DNA of 64,000 nucleotides, taken from positions 156,776-220,775 of the forward strand of contig CAYFOK010000006.1 of the NCBI GenBank assembly GCA_964344685.1. Reading direction: 5' to 3'. The notes under the pieces were generated by a model, which had not been told where the DNA came from, did not search any database, and was given only the letters and a program-made list of their open reading frames with translations. Of this stretch, positions 25,529-33,359 are shown piece after piece. Each line of letters begins with the position of its first letter. Position 1 is the stretch's first letter. Position numbers and translations under genes: made by a program. The DNA comes from Scalindua sp964344685 (GTDB lineage Bacteria; Planctomycetota; Brocadiia; Brocadiales; Scalinduaceae).

Positions 25529-26893
25529 TCAATCCGTTTCAGTGACAACTTCCAGTGATTCGTATAAGATATCCATCATTTTATTTAATTGTGAAATATT
25601 TATGCACAAGGGCGGCATTACTACCATTACATTATCCAGGGGCCTGATAATCAAGCCGCGTTGTCTTGCCTCAAGGCAGACCTCTATCCCAATCTTCTCT
25701 TCCCATGAGTAAGGTTCCCTGGTTTCCCTGTCTTTAACCAGTTCTATACCGGCGATGAGACCGCATTGCCGCACATCTCCTACTGCTTTCAATTCCTTGA
25801 ATTGTTCAAGCCTTTCCTGTAAAACCCCGATCTTCGGCACAAGCCCTTCTATGACCTTTTCATTTTCAAATATATCGATGTTTGCAAGGGCAGCGGAACA
25901 TGCCAAAGGGTTGCCGGTATATGTATGACCATGGAAGAAAGTTTTCTGTTCACTATGTTTACCGAGAAACATATTATAAATTTCGCCTGTAGTCAAAGTT
26001 GCTGCCAAAGGCATATAGCCGCCATTTAAACCTTTGGATATAGTTAATATATCAGGTGTTACATTTTCATGTTCACACGCAAACATTTTTCCTGTACGGC
26101 CAAAGCCGACAAGTACTTCATCTGCAATAAGAAGGATATTATATTTTTCACATAAATCTTTTACTCCCGACAGATAACCTTCAGGGTGAACAATCATTCC
26201 TCCGGCACCCTGTACAAGAGGCTCCATAACCATAGCCGCTATAGTTTCAGAATTTATTGATAATATTTCTTCAAGTTTGCGAAGGCATTCGAGTGAACAA
26301 GATGTTTTGTCTTTGCCGTATGGACACCTGTAACAATAAGGTGATGGCGTGGTGAATGTCTTAAGTAATAGAGGTTTGAAAACCGCATGAAAAACCTTTA
26401 TTCCGCTTACACCAACCGCGCCTAAAGAATCACCATGATATCCGTATTGCAGAGTAACATAATTGATTTTCTTTTTGTAATCTTTATATTGCCAATATTG
26501 AAATGCCATTTTTATGGCTACTTCAATTGCATTGGATCCGTTATCAGAATAAAATATTTTGTTTAAGCCTTCAGGAGTTATCTCAACCAGCCGCTTTGCC
26601 AATCTGGCTGAAGGTATATTTGACATACCCAGCAGGGTTGTATGAGCGACTTTGTCAAGTTGGTCCTTTATGGCATTGTCAATCTCTTCTCTTCTATGAC
26701 CATGAATGTTGCACCACATTGAAGAAACACCATCTATATATTCTTTGCCATTAATGTCTCTCAGCATAATACCACTGCCATCTACTATAATTAAAGGTTC
26801 TTCGTTGACATAATCCTTCATCTGCGTAAAAGGATGCCACAGATACTGTTTGTCCCAGGACTCTAACTGTTCCTTGGTTATTTCTTCGTGCAT
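25529..26893 (-). CDS. bioA: Adenosylmethionine-8-amino-7-oxononanoate aminotransferase
   Basis: PLP-dependent biotin-synthesis enzyme making 7,8-diaminopelargonate. The 454-residue length fits. Motifs: WHPFTQMKDY near the N-terminus (BioA substrate site), YSDNGSNAIEVAIKMA, YGYHGDSLGAVGVSG, the aspartate in LIADEVLVGFGRTGKMFACEH, the PLP lysine in TISKGLNGGYMPLAA, and FFHGHTYTGNPLACSAA. No other bio genes are in the window, so the pathway is split across the genome. Confidence 0.95.
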   Translation of the reverse strand: MHEEITKEQLESWDKQYLWHPFTQMKDYVNEEPLIIVDGSGIMLRDINGKEYIDGVSSMWCNIHGHRREEIDNAIKDQLDKVAHTTLLGMSNIPSARLAKRLVEITPEGLNKIFYSDNGSNAIEVAIKMAFQYWQYKDYKKKINYVTLQYGYHGDSLGAVGVSGIKVFHAVFKPLLLKTFTTPSPYCYRCPYGKDKTSCSLECLRKLEEILSINSETIAAMVMEPLVQGAGGMIVHPEGYLSGVKDLCEKYNILLIADEVLVGFGRTGKMFACEHENVTPDILTISKGLNGGYMPLAATLTTGEIYNMFLGKHSEQKTFFHGHTYTGNPLACSAALANIDIFENEKVIEGLVPKIGVLQERLEQFKELKAVGDVRQCGLIAGIELVKDRETREPYSWEEKIGIEVCLEARQRGLIIRPLDNVMVVMPPLCINISQLNKMMDILYESLEVVTETD

Positions 26894-26931
26894 AACTGTA
26901 TGTTTCCTTGTGTAAAAAAAAGTTAAAAGTG

Positions 26932-27073
26932 ACTAAAGGTTGAAGTGGGCTAAAGATGTGGTAAAAACAGATCTTTTATTCTTTAACTTTAGACACTATA
27001 GTTTATTTAATAAACTTCAAACTTTAGTTGCCAGCCCGACTATGCCGTTCTGGCGGGCGGCTTTGCCGCACGA
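26932..27073. repeat. Inverted repeat and REP-like palindromic unit, copy A
   Basis: Arms 26932-26946 and 27014-27028 are a 15-bp inverted repeat with one mismatch. Next to it, 27034-27073 contains a GCCCG...CGGGC hairpin unit that matches 27396-27435 in 31 of 40 positions. The element lies between bioA and a small membrane gene. It may be a degenerate REP/MITE-type element; no transposase is nearby. Confidence 0.45.
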
Positions 27074-27179
27074 TGGATGTGCAATATAATATAGGCAATT
27101 TATTAATCAGAAAGAGCTTTCTATACAGAGACTCTTGGACGTCTTATAAGTGAAATGAAGGATAGCATGTGTAAGGGGC

Positions 27180-27341
27180 CTAATTGCTCCTTCCCTGTAA
27201 CCATCTTCCTGCATAGAAGGATCCGATGCCCAATCCTACGCACATGATTTCCAGGTTCATAGAATGCTTTACGATGCCAAGATAGAGGCCTTCCAATAAT
27301 AAGAGCATGCCTAGAAGTTGCAAAAATCTTGCAATTAACAC
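27180..27341 (-). CDS. Very small membrane protein (53 residues)
   Basis: GTG start preceded by GAAGGAAGGAAA, a convincing ribosome site. The 53-residue product is mostly hydrophobic with two likely transmembrane segments (LIARFLQLLGMLLLLEGLY and MCVGLGIGSFYAGRWLQG) and a short basic end. No family recognised, but the start signal and membrane-like composition make it a credible gene. It lies between bioA and the Bax-inhibitor-like gene. Confidence 0.6.
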   Translation of the reverse strand: MLIARFLQLLGMLLLLEGLYLGIVKHSMNLEIMCVGLGIGSFYAGRWLQGRSN

Positions 27342-27395
27342 TGATTATTTCCTTCCTTCAGATAATGTATAATAAAAAGTTAAAAGTGTCTACCT

Positions 27396-27435
27396 GCCCG
27401 ACAATGTCTTTCTGGCAGGCGTAATTGCCGTACCA
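27396..27435. repeat. REP-like palindromic unit, copy B
   Basis: CTGCC...GGCAG hairpin unit, 31 of 40 positions identical to 27034-27073. It lies just past the stop of the Bax-inhibitor-like gene and may also act as its transcript end. The flank AAAAAGTTAAAAGTG also recurs near 26918. Confidence 0.4.
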
Positions 27436-27440
27436 TTCAA

Positions 27441-28187
27441 CTATCGGCTCCTTAATTTGGATAGTAGATGGAGAATTTCAATGTAGAGCCATACAAGTGT
27501 GATCATGAGCCCCAGTGCAGCCCTCCATTCCATGAATTTGGGAGCACCCTGTTCCACTCCATGCTCAATAAAGTCAAAATCGAGAACCAGATTAAGGGCT
27601 GCAATAACAACAATAAAGCCGCTGATACCAATTCCTATAATACCATTGCTATGAATAAACGGGACGTTTGTGCCGAAAAAACCAAGGATAAAGCTCACCA
27701 TGTACATCAGGAAAATACCACCGGTTGCTGCTGCTACGCCGAGCTTAAAATTTTCTGTAGCCTTAATTAACCCGGATTTATAAGCAAATAGAAGGGCAAA
27801 CAAAGTCCCGAAGGTGAGACCTACGGCCTGGATTACTATCCCTGGGAAACGTGCTTCCATAATAGAGGAGATTCCGCCTAAAAACAATCCTTCCAATAGA
27901 GCGTAAACCGGTGCCACTATCGGCGTGGTCGTAGGTTTAAAGATGGCCACCATTGCGGCTATAAAGCCTCCAATGGCTCCTCCCCATAAATACAATGATA
28001 TCTGGGGTGCTTCTAAAAAGAGAAATTTACGCCATACCCAGGTTGCTGACAGCAAGGCTAGAAACAGCATTATCCCTGTCTTGTTTACTGTTCCTTGAAG
28101 CGTCATCAAATTGTCTGTTAATGTAAAGCCTTTAAATTGAGAAAAAGTATTTTTGTTTAAACCCGGATTTGCTGATCTTGCTATCAT
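27441..28187 (-). CDS. Bax inhibitor-1-like membrane protein (YccA-type)
   Basis: A 248-residue protein with seven likely transmembrane helices. N-terminal motif MIARSANPGLNKNTF and internal GLFLGGISSIMEARFPGIVIQA and FDFIEHGVEQGAPKFMEWRAALGLM match the bacterial Bax1-I/YccA-type family. These proteins are linked to membrane proteostasis or Ca2+ leak in other bacteria; the role here is unknown. Single gene with its own region on the minus strand. Confidence 0.85.
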   Translation of the reverse strand: MIARSANPGLNKNTFSQFKGFTLTDNLMTLQGTVNKTGIMLFLALLSATWVWRKFLFLEAPQISLYLWGGAIGGFIAAMVAIFKPTTTPIVAPVYALLEGLFLGGISSIMEARFPGIVIQAVGLTFGTLFALLFAYKSGLIKATENFKLGVAAATGGIFLMYMVSFILGFFGTNVPFIHSNGIIGIGISGFIVVIAALNLVLDFDFIEHGVEQGAPKFMEWRAALGLMITLVWLYIEILHLLSKLRSR

Positions 28188-28260
28188 TTCTACCTACCTT
28201 CCTGTCAGATACTTAAAACACTAAAATTACTTATGTTTTTGTCAGCTGTTATGAGAGCTT

Positions 28261-29748
28261 TCAAATCTTCTCAGCCACTTCGATGGCTCTTAATAACCCC
28301 TTTGCTTTATTAAGGGTTTCCTGATATTCCATCTCAGGGACCGAGTCGGCTACGATACCTGCACCGGCCTGTATATATGCATCTTTACCATTTTTCAGGA
28401 CAATGGTCCTTATGGTAATACATGTATTAATATCTCCGAAAAAGTTTATATGGCCCACGGCACCTCCATAAGGGCCGCGCCTTGTCTGCTCTAATTCATC
28501 TATTATCTCCATGGCCCTTACTTTTGGAGCTCCTGATAAAGTACCTGCAGGCAGGCATGCTCTTAGGCCGTCGAATGCGTTTTTGTCGCTCCTTAATTTT
28601 CCGCTTACACTGGATGTAATATGCATTACGTGCGAGTATTTTTCTATTATCATTTTTTCGTCTATTGAGACGCTATCGTATTGTGAGACATGTCCGACAT
28701 CGTTTCTTCCTAAATCAAGGAGCATGATGTGTTCTGCAAGTTCTTTAGGATCGGATAATAACTCCTTGGCTAACAGTTCGTCTTCTTCCGAAGTACGACC
28801 GCGTCTTCTTGTTCCAGCTATTGGTCTTACGTTAATACTGCCGTCCTCCACCTTTACCATAACTTCAGGGGAGGAACCTATCAGCTCCAAGTCCTTCATT
28901 TTTATATAGAACATATACGGAGACGGGTTGATCACCCTTAATGTACGGTAGATATTTATAGGCTTAGCATTTATCTCTGTTTGCAGGCGTTGTGAAATAA
29001 CTGCCTGTATTATATCTCCGGCACGAATATATTCTTTACAGGTTTCTACCGCTTCAAGAAAATCCGGTTCCTTGAAATTCGATGAGAACTTCAGGCTTAG
29101 CTCTCCTTTTTCGGTAATATCATCGCTTAAAGTCATTACGGGAGTACGGAGCTTATTTATAACATTATCTATCTTTTTAACCGCACCTTCATAAACATCT
29201 TGAGTGTCTCTTTCGTCTATATAAGCTGCACAAACTACTTTTATCGTTTTGTTTAAGTGATCAAAAATAATTAATTCATCGTAGAACATAAAGTACATAT
29301 CCGGCAGATTTAAGTCATCGGTTGTTGAATCCGGTAAGTCTTCGACATAGCGAACAGAATCATAGGATGTGTATCCGACTGCCCCGCCAAAAAAATCTGG
29401 TAAGCCGCTTACACGCACGGGAGAGAATTTACTAATCTCTTGTTCCAGTACCTTGAATGGATCTGAGGCTTCTATATGTGTAATTCCTTTATCGTTAAAG
29501 ATTTCTACATTAGTACCTTTGCATTTGAACCCTGCGAAAGGATTACTGCCTATGGTAGAATATTTTGCGATTTTTTCGCCGCCATCTGCGCTCTCCAGAA
29601 GAAATGCGTAATCCGTTTCTGAAACCTTCTGAAATGCAGACACAGGAGTCAGTGTATCTGCAAAAAGTTGACGGTATACGGGAACAACATTCCCTCTCTT
29701 TGAAAGTTCCCTGAATTCGCTTAATGTCGGGTGATATTGTGTTTTCAT
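28261..29748 (-). CDS. trpE: Anthranilate synthase component I
   Basis: Makes anthranilate from chorismate for tryptophan synthesis. At 495 residues, with the chorismate-binding core at the C-terminal half: GDIIQAVISQRL, PSPYMFYIKM, GSSPEVMVKVEDG, RPIAGTRRRGRT, EHIMLLDLGRNDVGHV and LPAGTLSGAPKVRAMEIID. The N-terminal part carries SADGGEKIAKYS-like residues near the tryptophan feedback site. The glutamine amidotransferase TrpG is not in the window. TrpE is preferred over PabB by the length and N-terminal pattern. Confidence 0.93.
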   Translation of the reverse strand: MKTQYHPTLSEFRELSKRGNVVPVYRQLFADTLTPVSAFQKVSETDYAFLLESADGGEKIAKYSTIGSNPFAGFKCKGTNVEIFNDKGITHIEASDPFKVLEQEISKFSPVRVSGLPDFFGGAVGYTSYDSVRYVEDLPDSTTDDLNLPDMYFMFYDELIIFDHLNKTIKVVCAAYIDERDTQDVYEGAVKKIDNVINKLRTPVMTLSDDITEKGELSLKFSSNFKEPDFLEAVETCKEYIRAGDIIQAVISQRLQTEINAKPINIYRTLRVINPSPYMFYIKMKDLELIGSSPEVMVKVEDGSINVRPIAGTRRRGRTSEEDELLAKELLSDPKELAEHIMLLDLGRNDVGHVSQYDSVSIDEKMIIEKYSHVMHITSSVSGKLRSDKNAFDGLRACLPAGTLSGAPKVRAMEIIDELEQTRRGPYGGAVGHINFFGDINTCITIRTIVLKNGKDAYIQAGAGIVADSVPEMEYQETLNKAKGLLRAIEVAEKI

Positions 29749-29902
29749 AACTTGTAAATTTCGCTTGACTTTAAGTTTTTTTTACATAGAATTAATCGCT
29801 AAGTTACTCCTAATTCTTTACCGGGCAAATAGATAATATCGGTTAATATTCCTAATGTCAAGCTAAGATACGTGCTTGAATACATACTAAGATTATCATT
29901 AA

Positions 29903-30517
29903 ATGTGGAAGAAGAAAAAGAAACAAAAAGAGGCTAAAGAGGCTGAAAACGTAGCCGAAGAGACCGCTTCTTCAGATGGAGAACAAGCGGTCGGTGTGGA
30001 AACTGAAAAAGCCTCCTCTGTTAAGGAAGAAGATGCGGTTAGTGCTGCAGCCGAAGAGGCTCCGCAGTCTGTTGAAGAGGAAAAAACGGTTATTGCAGCT
30101 GCTGAGGAGGTTCCAGCTGAGAAAAAGGAAGAAGGTATCGGTGCTAGAACTGCAGAAACTGTTCCTGTAAAAGCAGTTTCTACTTCCGGAGTTTTTATTT
30201 TTGGCCAGAGAGTAGAAAGCGGTTTTAAGAAGTTTTTAACGGCCATGTTTTCGATTTTTCTTCTACCGCCTGCCATTGTATTTGGGTTGTCGGTAATAAC
30301 AGCCGTTGTGTTGATTGCCTTTCCTTTGGTTTCAATCGTTTTACCGATAACGTTGTTGTCTTTAAGTATACTTTTCATATTACTTCCAGTTGTTCTGCCT
30401 TTCCTTACGGTTGTTTCCCTTATTACGGGAAAAGGTAAAGTACAATTTGGATTGGAGAATAAAAAATTTGCGATCAGGGTGCTTGGTATAACCATTCCCC
30501 CCTATGCAGGACGCTAG
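29903..30517 (+). CDS. Acidic-tailed two-helix membrane protein, unknown function
   Basis: A 204-residue protein: a short basic start (MWKKKKKQKEAKEAE), a long Ala/Glu/Val-rich disordered segment (about 15-95), then two or three strongly hydrophobic helices (about 113-140, 143-172) and a short C-terminal tail. No family recognised. It stands 50 bases before two SPFH genes on the same strand, so it may be their membrane partner, as NfeD-type proteins are for other SPFH proteins; it shows no NfeD motif that I can see. Confidence 0.6.
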   Translation: MWKKKKKQKEAKEAENVAEETASSDGEQAVGVETEKASSVKEEDAVSAAAEEAPQSVEEEKTVIAAAEEVPAEKKEEGIGARTAETVPVKAVSTSGVFIFGQRVESGFKKFLTAMFSIFLLPPAIVFGLSVITAVVLIAFPLVSIVLPITLLSLSILFILLPVVLPFLTVVSLITGKGKVQFGLENKKFAIRVLGITIPPYAGR

Positions 30518-30567
30518 CGTATGTATAGAAAATCGAAATGAACTTTTTTAGATTATAGAGATTCGAA

Positions 30568-31875
30568 ATGGAAAAAAGCTTTAATCCAAAAGGTGTTAAA
30601 AAGAAACCGCTTATTTCTAAGAAAATGGTATTTTTTGTCATTGTGCCTATAGCCCTGGTTGTCTTGCTGGTTGTCGGCGGCAGAAGGTTGACATGGAAGG
30701 AGATACAGGCGGACGAAGTTGCCGTAATTATTAATAATATAACAGGTAATATAAAAACCATAGACCGTGCCGGTGCTGTAGTGTACTATCCATTTATTCA
30801 AGACTTGTACATTCTTGATAAAAGAGAGCAGGAAGCACCTATGGCATCATCGAATATATCCGCAGATTTCCCACAGGGAAACCCCATCATACTCAAGACG
30901 CGTGATGGAGGTGACGTGAGTATAGATCTGGTCATACAATATAAATTGATTTCGAAGATTGCAAGCAAAGTTGTGCAGGATACCGGTTTTGGTGAAGAAT
31001 TTAAAGAGAAGTGGATATGGGACTATGCGAGAACTATTTGCAGATATGAGTTTGGAGATTTAACCATAAGTGAATTTCCTGATTCCGTGAAGAGAGAAGA
31101 AAAGATAAGAGCATCGACAAAAGAACTGAACCACCTGTTGAACCCGCATGGAATATTTGTAACCTCTTTGAATTTCATTGATTACCGTTATTACAGAGAA
31201 TATGCGGAGAAGATACACGAAAGAAGGCTTGCCGACAAAGAGGTTGAAGAACAGATACAGAGAGCATCAGCCGCCAGGAAAAATCAGGATAGGGTAGTTA
31301 CTGAAGAGACCAAGAAACTGGATGTGGCAATATCCAGGTTTATGGGTACACTGCACCAAATGGAAATAGACGCAAGAGCTGAAGCAGAGAAGATCAGGGA
31401 TGCCGGCGATGCGTATCTTATTAAAGCCAAGCTTGATGCCGACGCGGAGTATGATAGGCTGGAAAAGCACGCTGCGTCTATACTGGCAGTCAAGAAGTCA
31501 GAAGCTGAGGGTATCCTGGCCCTTAAAAAAGCGCTTGAAGGTGCGGGAGGACGTAACCTGGTTAAAATGGAATATGCAAAGAGGTTGCGTAACGCAAAGA
31601 TAGTTGGAACACCTGTTTTAAGGGCTGCAAGGTCAATAGACCAGCTTAGAATAAGGGAAAAAGAGCTTCTGGAACTGGATGCCATGTCAAAAGCGAAAGA
31701 AGGTGCTGACGTATCTGCTGCCGGAAAGCATGAAGCATCCGGTCATGAGGCATCCCACGGAGGCGGGCACGAAGCACCCGGTCATGATGCACCTCACGGG
31801 GGCGGGCACGAAGCACCCGGTCATGATGCGTCCCACGGGGGCGGACATGAAGCGCCCGGACATGGGGGACATTAA
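30568..31875 (+). CDS. SPFH/band-7 membrane protein with His-rich C-terminal repeats
   Basis: A 435-residue protein. One transmembrane helix (about 19-40) is followed by a band-7/SPFH domain (about 45-225, with VAVIINNITGNIKTIDRAGAV) and a long coiled coil (about 225-370, Ala/Glu/Lys rich). The tail (388-435) is built of three near-identical 14-residue units of type GGGHEAPGHDAxH. SPFH proteins form large ring-like membrane scaffolds (stomatin, HflK/C). The tail could bind Ni, Cu, Zn or Fe (inference). It pairs with the next gene as HflK-HflC pairs do, though neither is a typical HflK/HflC. Confidence 0.8.
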   Translation: MEKSFNPKGVKKKPLISKKMVFFVIVPIALVVLLVVGGRRLTWKEIQADEVAVIINNITGNIKTIDRAGAVVYYPFIQDLYILDKREQEAPMASSNISADFPQGNPIILKTRDGGDVSIDLVIQYKLISKIASKVVQDTGFGEEFKEKWIWDYARTICRYEFGDLTISEFPDSVKREEKIRASTKELNHLLNPHGIFVTSLNFIDYRYYREYAEKIHERRLADKEVEEQIQRASAARKNQDRVVTEETKKLDVAISRFMGTLHQMEIDARAEAEKIRDAGDAYLIKAKLDADAEYDRLEKHAASILAVKKSEAEGILALKKALEGAGGRNLVKMEYAKRLRNAKIVGTPVLRAARSIDQLRIREKELLELDAMSKAKEGADVSAAGKHEASGHEASHGGGHEAPGHDAPHGGGHEAPGHDASHGGGHEAPGHGGH

Positions 31876-31931
31876 GTAAATTGCAGAAGAGAGTTACTAA
31901 AGAATAAAAACAGTATCAGGAGAATGAATTA

Positions 31932-33359
31932 ATGATAAAGTTTCTTGCCAAATTTATTGCTAAATATTTCATACCTTTAAGTATTGGGATTGCAATCATA
32001 ATCATTGTTGTTGGTGTAAGGTTCATGATAATCAGGGTTGAGATTGATCGTATAGGAGTAAAAACTGCAATATGGGGTATTAAAAGGGGTGTTGTACAAA
32101 AAGATTATAAACCTGGCTGGCACAGATATATAAGGCAGATTGAAACCTGGGATATATTCGATGGTACTGTACAGACACTTAACTTGACACGGGAAGCGCG
32201 CAATGCAGAAGGCAAGATTGAATCCAGGGAAATACGTATCAGAACGGCAGATGACTATGATGTTACTGTAGACATAATAGTTAAATACCAGATAATGAAG
32301 GGTAAAGCACATAAAATCCGTCAGGAGATAGGACCGGGCGACAGATACAAAATGTTTGTAGAAAGTGAAGCAAAAGACGTTGCCAGAAGCGTTTTAGGAA
32401 AGATGACGGAAAAAGATCTCTATAACCCTGACGAAAAACGTACAAGGGCTGAAGAGGCTAAAATATTGCTTGCCAGTCAGGTTAAATCTCGCCACGTTGA
32501 TATTATTGACTGGCTGATACTTGACATGAGGTTTGACACCCAGCTGGAAAGAAAGATTAAAAATGTAAAACTTGCTGAATTAGATGAGCTGTTGAATGTG
32601 GCAAAAGAGAAGGCCGTTGGCAAAAGAGGTATTACCCAGACTATTGACGCTTCTACAGAGGCCCTTGCACAAAAAATACAATCAGATAAGGATGGTAAAA
32701 TTGTAGCTTTGAAAGCAGATATGGATATCAAGGTTACGGAAATAATTGCCAGCGCGAACAAATACATGATAGAAAAGAAGGCGGAAGGTGATCATTATAT
32801 GCATGTAAAACACGCTGCCGGAGAATTGCTCGTTGATAGAGCAACGGCGGAAGGTGAAAGGCTGCGAAGGGTTTCAATGACGGGTCTGGGAGGTGATTTG
32901 ATTGTGGCGCTTGAGGCAGCCAGAAATATAAACCTGGACGATGTAGTCGTGTCTACACAGGATATGGACCTTTTGGATGTAGACAAAATGATAATCAAGT
33001 TAGGGGCAGGTGTAAAGAGGGATTTACCTGTAATACTGGAACTTGAAGACTCACCGGGATCTCTTAAGCTGTCTGATGACCTGCCAGAGGTACTTAAAGG
33101 TGGTCATGGTGAACATGGAGGAGGCCACGGTGAACATGGAACAGACCATGGAGGACACGAAGATTCTTCCATGGATCATGATACTGTGCCTCATAAAGGC
33201 AAGGAAGAGCACGATACCTCTTCACATCAAGAGCATAAAGACCATGGAGCTTCGTTAACGGAACACGGGCACGAGGCGCTTGGTGAAACCCATGAAGCGG
33301 CTCATGAGGAATGGGGATCATCCTCATCACTTACCGAAGAGTTCCCAGTATCTCAATAA
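31932..33359 (+). CDS. Second SPFH/band-7 membrane protein with His-rich tail
   Basis: A 475-residue protein with one transmembrane helix (about 13-34), SPFH domain (about 35-220, GVKTAIWGIKRGVVQKDYKPGWHRYIR), coiled coil (about 220-350) and an irregular His/Gly/Glu/Asp-rich tail (about 385-455) distinct in sequence from the tail of its neighbour. It follows that gene by 56 bases. The two proteins probably form a mixed SPFH scaffold. Its stop overlaps, convergently, the stop of the coiled-coil protein gene: TAA and TGA share a six-base window. Confidence 0.8.
   Translation: MIKFLAKFIAKYFIPLSIGIAIIIIVVGVRFMIIRVEIDRIGVKTAIWGIKRGVVQKDYKPGWHRYIRQIETWDIFDGTVQTLNLTREARNAEGKIESREIRIRTADDYDVTVDIIVKYQIMKGKAHKIRQEIGPGDRYKMFVESEAKDVARSVLGKMTEKDLYNPDEKRTRAEEAKILLASQVKSRHVDIIDWLILDMRFDTQLERKIKNVKLAELDELLNVAKEKAVGKRGITQTIDASTEALAQKIQSDKDGKIVALKADMDIKVTEIIASANKYMIEKKAEGDHYMHVKHAAGELLVDRATAEGERLRRVSMTGLGGDLIVALEAARNINLDDVVVSTQDMDLLDVDKMIIKLGAGVKRDLPVILELEDSPGSLKLSDDLPEVLKGGHGEHGGGHGEHGTDHGGHEDSSMDHDTVPHKGKEEHDTSSHQEHKDHGASLTEHGHEALGETHEAAHEEWGSSSSLTEEFPVSQ

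Noticed and set aside
30568..33359. HflK/HflC protease-regulator pair
   Set aside because: The two-SPFH arrangement is similar, but the sequences and His-rich tails do not match HflK/HflC and no ftsH or typical neighbours are present.
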